Shown here: piece by piece, positions 59,588 to 64,000 of the stretch
Position numbering within the stretch: the first letter of the stretch is position 1
Layout of the letters: each line of letters opens with the position of its first letter
NCBI GenBank assembly: GCA_023213315.1
Contig: JAKCPI010002958.1
Coordinates: 62,001 to 126,000 of the forward strand
DNA: 64,000 bases
DNA from: Euborellia annulipes
Taxonomy: Eukaryota; Arthropoda; Insecta; Dermaptera; Anisolabididae
Direction of reading: 5' to 3'
Notes under the pieces: generated by a model
Seen by the model: only the letters and a program-made list of their open reading frames with translations
What the model was told of the DNA's origin: nothing
Database searches by the model: none
Program-made: the position numbers and the translations under genes

Positions 59588-59870
59588 ATGGCAATTGTGC
59601 TGCACTCTAGCGGAGACTTTAAAACACGAGAGTGCAGCAAAAATCAAGTAGAAAAAAGAATTTTCTGAATGGCATTTGACTCGAGGCAGGGGCGTATATA
59701 GAATTTTTCGGGGGGGGAGGGGGGGGGGCGAACTCGGAAATTTTTGGCAGGGAAAATTTTTTGACGAATTTTCTATTTCTAACGTCTTTTTGGCCTGAAA
59801 CGTAGAAATATATAAAGGAAATTGAAGGGGGGGGGGGGGGATTTTTAATATAACTGTATAGGGAAGTAAT
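59588..59870. repeat. Short palindrome and a fragment of a CAGGGGCGTATATA element
   Basis: TGCTGCACTCT (59599-59609) pairs with AGAGTGCAGCA (59629-59639). At 59688 a CAGGGGCGTATATAGAATTT start is followed by long G runs to about 59840. No matching right end was found, so it is a truncated relative of the complete element at 60721-61075. Confidence 0.5.
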
Positions 59871-60482
59871 TTTTATGCCTAGGGTACACTATCGCCGAGT
59901 GCACTAGCAAAGACATTTGTCGAGGTGTCTAGATTCTAATTGGACTAAGTCCACTTTCGCTCAATCTTGACCGAGACGTTTCATAATTTTTTTAGATATT
60001 GTTTGAGATATTTGGCAATGATCCAAATTATTTCAATTAGAATGAATATACTACTAAATGGAAAAAAAAAAATTGAAAATTTAATAAAAAATGTAAAATT
60101 TGTTGTCACCATTTAATCTCGTAATCATCTAAATCTGGGTAGAGCAAAATTTTTTTTTTCTTTTTCAGAATTTTTTAATTATTCGGCAACTGTTAAATTG
60201 TGCATTAAATCAGTTGACGAATCCAGAAAAAATAAATTTTTTTTTATTTCTTTCTTCGATATCTTCTGCTTTGTTCTTAATTGTTATCATATACATATAA
60301 ATTAGCAACCTGGCTTAAACAGAGCAAATTTCACCTCCCAAATAAAAAAGCGGAATATAACATTTGTTATATTTTAATTAAATCATTTATAAATTGAAAC
60401 GTATAAATTTAAAAACAAATAATTAGAACTAGTTATAATTTGAAAAAAAAATGAGAACAATAAACATAAAAAAAAAAACAAA

Positions 60483-61778
60483 TCATGCTTTGGTGAATTG
60501 GAACTTCACATCTTCAATTGAAATAGGACAATATTCCTTTTCGTCATAATCGAGCCAATCGGAAGAAGATAAATCTACATCTTCAAAAACTGTTCCAGAT
60601 TCGGCTGTCACAATCCAATTTTTCTAAAAAGAAAATAATTTGGTAAATTATTAATATTATTGTTATTGTTTTGAATTCTGATAATGCCTGAATAATCCTT
60701 AATAATTATACAGTATCAAACAGGGGCGTATATAAAAATTTTTCGGGGGGGCGAACTCATTTTTAATACCCCCCCCCCCATACACAAAAATATTTTTAAA
60801 ATACCGGATATACCTCAGCCTCGAGGGGCCCGGGCCATCCTCTCAAAGACAAGTTTTTATTAAATAACGAAATTTTTTCTGCCCTGCGGAAAATTTTTTG
60901 TTAGGGCGGAAATTTTTTGCCGAAATTTTTCCGTCCCTTTTCCACCGAGCGAAAAATTTTTTTCCTCTTCCGTGAAAATCATTTTGACGAAATTTTTTCA
61001 GTCCTACGGGAAATCTATATAGATTTGAAAAATTTCGGGGGGGGCCTCGCCCCCCACCCCTTATATACGCCCCTGGTATGGAGGGAGGTCTGGGCTTGAC
61101 AAACAGGGGTTTATCAAAGGGGTTATTTAAATGTACATTATTATATTATTATTATATAATTGATTTATGAATTTTAATCAAAACTGTTGGAGAGAATTTT
61201 TTTTTTCGAGAAAATAGAAGAAAAATGAAAAACTATATCAGTAAAGTACTAGTACTTTTTGGCCGATTCTGATCAAAAGCTTTTTTTCACGCCTCAGGGG
61301 GGTGCCTAAATTAAATATAAAATTTCAACCACCTAGCTCAATTCCTTCATACTTTAAATTGAACACACACAGACAGACAGACCATGTTTCAAAAACCACT
61401 TTTTTGGACTCAGGAGACCCCAAAACAATAAAATTTTCTCCAAGTCGAAATTCCACGGTTTCAGTTCAATATTCGCTGCCAATAAACATACTGTTTTATC
61501 TGTGGTGAATCAAGTATGCAGATTGACTTGCGGGTTTTTCGTTTGCGTTAGTGGATGGATTTTATTTTATCCGTTGGAGAGGGTTATTAAATAATGAAAA
61601 ATGCTGCTATTTGTGAATGCCCAATTTTAAATATACTATATTAGTTGTATTAAGATAAAGTTCTTCCTATGCATAAAATCTACGTTGACACCTTAAAATG
61701 ACTCTCAAACAGCTCATGGTCAGAACCGTGGACGCTGCATTTCTCATTATTTTATTGCAGGGTCCAATTATATCACAG

Positions 61779-61825
<47 letters not shown>

Positions 61826-62753
61826 ATATATATACATTCCTAATGAAAATATAAAAATACTTACCTTAAATTCAAATCCTGTTAGTTCACATCCTCGACA
61901 ATCGAAAACAACAATGGATTTAAAGGATTCATTATTTTCAGCTTCATAGCTCTTGATAGTTTCTTCTAAAATTTCTGGAAAAAATAAGTACAATGAAAAA
62001 TATGTAAATATATATAAATTTATATATGACATTAAAAATGAACATACGAATAGTTACATGCCGAGTGCATAATTTGCAGGTGGCTTTATAATTAACTTTA
62101 GACTTTCCATGGTCAATGCAACTATTAAGGTCTACAGATTGTACTTTTGCAAATTCATCTTGACAATTTGTACATTTAACCTATGAAAAATTAAAAGATA
62201 AATTATTTTATATGAATCTATTCCGGGAGCAAAGAGGAGCTTATAACCGTAAACTGTCAAATTGAAAAATAAAAAAAATCCAAGCTGGAATAAGCAACTT
62301 TTTGCTTGAACATAAGTGTTTTTAATTTATTTGTGGCATTCAAAATATGTATCACGAGATCTTTAATTATATTAGATTTTAGGAATTCCAAAATTTGGAA
62401 AATTTAGTTCTACAACTATATCTACTGGCCGCGAGCTTCATCTTATTTAGTTCAATTACATATTTAATAATTTATCAAGAGAAATGTCATGTAAAAAAAA
62501 ATTAAATACTTGTAAAGAAATTAACAAATAATATTAAAATGTCTAAAAGATAATTATTTTAAAATAAAATTGCATTTTACTTTCAAAAAATAATGAACAT
62601 CTTCTTTATTAATTTCCAATTTCGATACATTGGCCATCGACGCCGCTATTTCCAGATTTATTAGCTAAAAATAAGGAGGAAGATTATTTAAATTTTGGTT
62701 ATAAATTACATTCTAATTGTTCAAATAAAAATATTATTTCCTCTTACCACCAT
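60483..62753 (-). CDS. czib: CXXC motif-containing zinc-binding protein (CZIB/C1orf123 family), complete
   Basis: Five coding exons: 62748-62753 (ATGGTG only), 62581-62664, 62048-62180, 61865-61974, 60483-60623, total 474 nt, 157 residues (human about 160). Exon 2 gives LINLEIAASMANVSKLEINK then EDVHYFLK, aligning with LENITNLRPVGEDFRWYLK. Exon 3 supplies both zinc-binding pairs, VKCTNC and CKLC. Exon 4 gives SFKSIVVFDCRGCELTGFEF, aligning with NFKTIVEFECRGLEP. Exon 5 gives WIVTAESGTVFEDVDLSSSD and WLDYDEKEY and ends FQFTKA. The family folds as a small beta-sandwich with a zinc site; its cellular role is poorly known. Intron 4 (61864-60624) holds an R1 relic and a hAT-type element. It lies head to head with the coiled-coil gene at 63627. 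Confidence 0.93.
60721..61075. mobile_element. CAGGGGCGTATATA-family miniature element in CZIB intron 4
   Basis: The perfect inverted ends are CAGGGGCGTATATA and TATATACGCCCCTG. The flanks GTATCAAA and GTATGGAG share only five of eight bases, so the target duplication has decayed. The interior has G/C homopolymer runs and repeats of AAATTTTTTC. It is related to the segments nested in the TAGAGACC elements. Confidence 0.75.
61155..61450 (+). repeat. R1 body, diverged, in CZIB intron 4
   Basis: R1 landmarks are present: ATGAATTTTAATCAAAACTG, AAGTACTAGTACTTTTTGGCC, TTCAACCACCTAGCTCAATT, ACACACACAGACAGACAG and TTTTTTGGACTCAGGAGACC. The usual terminal GAGAAAGTAAAAA is replaced by unrelated sequence. 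Confidence 0.7.
61779..61835. repeat. (TA)n microsatellite
   Basis: This is an almost pure TA run of about 55 bp in CZIB intron 4, close to exon 4. Comparable runs occur at 14290-14320, 17030-17060, 26576-26602, 43592-43622 and 54633-54652. Confidence 0.9.
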
Positions 62754-63626
62754 TATTCACTAATTATTAATATAAATATTGAAGAATTTCAATTATTTCT
62801 TTAAGAAATCAATTTATTGATAGTTAGAAGCTTTAATCAAGCTTAAATGTAATATGATAAATAAAGTTTATTTAATTTTGATAAATTGTATGATGTTTCA
62901 ATTTACCAAATGTTTTGAAGAAATTAAATATCCAGTTACAAAGAAGTAGAGAAAAAGAGAGAAAACTTTGACCTAGTTGCAAAACTAGATTATTTTTAAA
63001 GTCGATTTAAATTATTAATTTATTAATTATCAATATATATTTTATTATATATATTATTATTATTAAAATATAATAAAACGGTTTCGATCCTTCATTATTT
63101 ATGTTCATTAAATTAAGTAAAATCATTTAGCGATTGTCACGCTACTAGTATGTAAATAATGCACTAAATGAAATTTCAATTTCAATTTTCTAAATTAGCT
63201 ATGCTTAAATATTATTATTCCATGGTATATTCTGATCAGATTTTCTGACAATACTAAAACGTAATAAATTAATACAAACTTATTAATTTTCCAATTTTAT
63301 TTTATTGACCCTGTAATAAATCTTAGAAAATTAAAATGTTTTCTTTATTACTTTTACATATTATAACAAAGAGTAGAATGTTAACCAAAACATAAAAAGT
63401 TTCAATTTCAGATATTGATATTATTTGGCTTACAATACTCCCTTTTTTCATTTCTTAAATTTTTAAAACCAAATTAACTTAATTGAACAAAACAAAACTA
63501 AAATGCATTCAAGTAAGACAAACAATTAAAATATTAAATTATTTTTAGATTATATTATTTTAATTCATTTGCAGATTATTTATTCTTAAAAAAATAATAA
63601 CTAGTCATGGTAAGAGATTACTCTAA
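62754..63626. promoter_or_regulatory. Shared 5' region of two divergent genes
   Basis: About 0.87 kb separates the CZIB start codon (minus) from the coiled-coil gene start (plus). It is AT-rich and free of the repeats seen elsewhere in the window. A shared promoter is likely from position alone. A TTTGCAG at 63569-63575 could be an acceptor for a short 5' UTR exon of the plus-strand gene. Confidence 0.4.
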
Positions 63627-64000
63627 ATGGACAATGAAGAAATTAAGAGATGTCAAAAATTGAAGACTTTGAAAGCTCTCCATCAAACAATTTTATCACT
63701 TCGTTTAGCATTGGACACATCTCAATGTCAATTACAATTACTTAAATCTAAATTAAAAAATAAAGAAAATTTATATGCAAAGAGGGATTTGAAAAATTTA
63801 TTAATTGAAAATCATATTTTAAAATCAAAGTTTCTTAAAATTAATTTCCCAGAATTAAATGATATTAATTTTCAATCGATGGCTGAATTAAATTTAAATC
63901 ATGAAGATGGAAAATATAATGAATTAACTGAATTGGAAAAAAATGAATCAAATGATAAAAATCAACATAAAGAAACTCCAGTTAGATCTATTTCATGTGA
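63627..64000 (+). CDS. Coiled-coil protein, N-terminal part, continues past the window
   Basis: An ATG at 63627 opens a frame that stays open to the last base (124 codons). The product starts MDNEEIKRCQKLKTLKALHQ. It continues with a Leu-rich heptad-like stretch (TILSLRLALDTSQCQLQLL, KNLLIENHILKSKFLKINF) that predicts a coiled coil over roughly residues 8-75. An Asn/Glu/Lys-rich polar region follows (HEDGKYNELTELEKNESNDK). There is no signal peptide or membrane segment. I do not recognise the family; a shugoshin-like or other short coiled-coil chromosome protein is conceivable but unsupported. The low GC content equals that of its surroundings. Confidence 0.7.
   Translation, partial: MDNEEIKRCQKLKTLKALHQTILSLRLALDTSQCQLQLLKSKLKNKENLYAKRDLKNLLIENHILKSKFLKINFPELNDINFQSMAELNLNHEDGKYNELTELEKNESNDKNQHKETPVRSISC

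Overview
This is an AT-rich, repeat-dense animal nuclear window. The genes have many short spliced exons with AT-rich introns, and transposable elements (TEs) fill most of the remaining space. The gene content and the repeats fit an arthropod, possibly a copepod such as a sea louse. That placement is inference from general character, since no marker gene was compared. Almost no gene is a single ORF, so the coding calls below were built by joining exons at GT/AG sites and checking reading phase.

Layout: 1-12.1 kb is TE debris with no gene I can support, probably intron or intergenic sequence. From about 12.1 to 33.15 kb and again from about 35.75 to 57.64 kb lie two copies of one segment, in the same orientation. 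Each is heavily modified by its own insertions and deletions. The segment carries the 5' end of an atypical protein kinase C gene (aPKC, minus strand) and most of a fizzy-related/Cdh1 gene (fzr, minus strand). The duplication appears to start inside an aPKC intron and end inside fzr intron 2. As a result only the outer copies can be complete: aPKC in the left copy (exons 1-2, with the rest presumably beyond the left edge) and fzr in the right copy (ten exons, 509 codons, complete). The inner copies are casualties. The left fzr lacks exons 1-2, which carry the C-box, and has lost the C-terminal Ile-Arg tail. The right aPKC is a stop-containing scrap of one exon.

The most striking feature is the left fzr copy (23.1-32.8 kb). 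Its WD40 exons are all open. Between exon 3 and exon 4 it has gained three tandem copies of a 519-520 bp unit, each carrying an 87-codon exon that fuses the first part of exon 4 to exon 3. These chimeric exons begin and end in phase 0, so a transcript could read through all of them. The predicted protein would have a substrate-binding propeller, four LRSPRK sites and neither of the two short APC/C-docking motifs.

A third piece of fzr (exon 3 plus intron 2) sits at 49.0-49.6 kb. It is joined to the same flanking segment as the left copy, so the rearrangement had more than one round. Comparing the two big copies gives natural empty and filled sites for many elements. These include hAT miniature elements with exact 8-bp target duplications, an RTE-like LINE with a 13-bp duplication, a second LINE with an AATTA tail, and an abundant non-coding family here called R1, which has a palindromic head and no terminal inverted repeats.

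From 58.2 kb rightward the sequence is single copy. It holds the fzr upstream region, hAT elements, a complete five-exon CXXC zinc-binding protein gene (CZIB/C1orf123 family, minus strand, with a first coding exon of only two codons) and, head to head with it, the start of an unrecognised coiled-coil protein gene (plus strand) that runs off the window.
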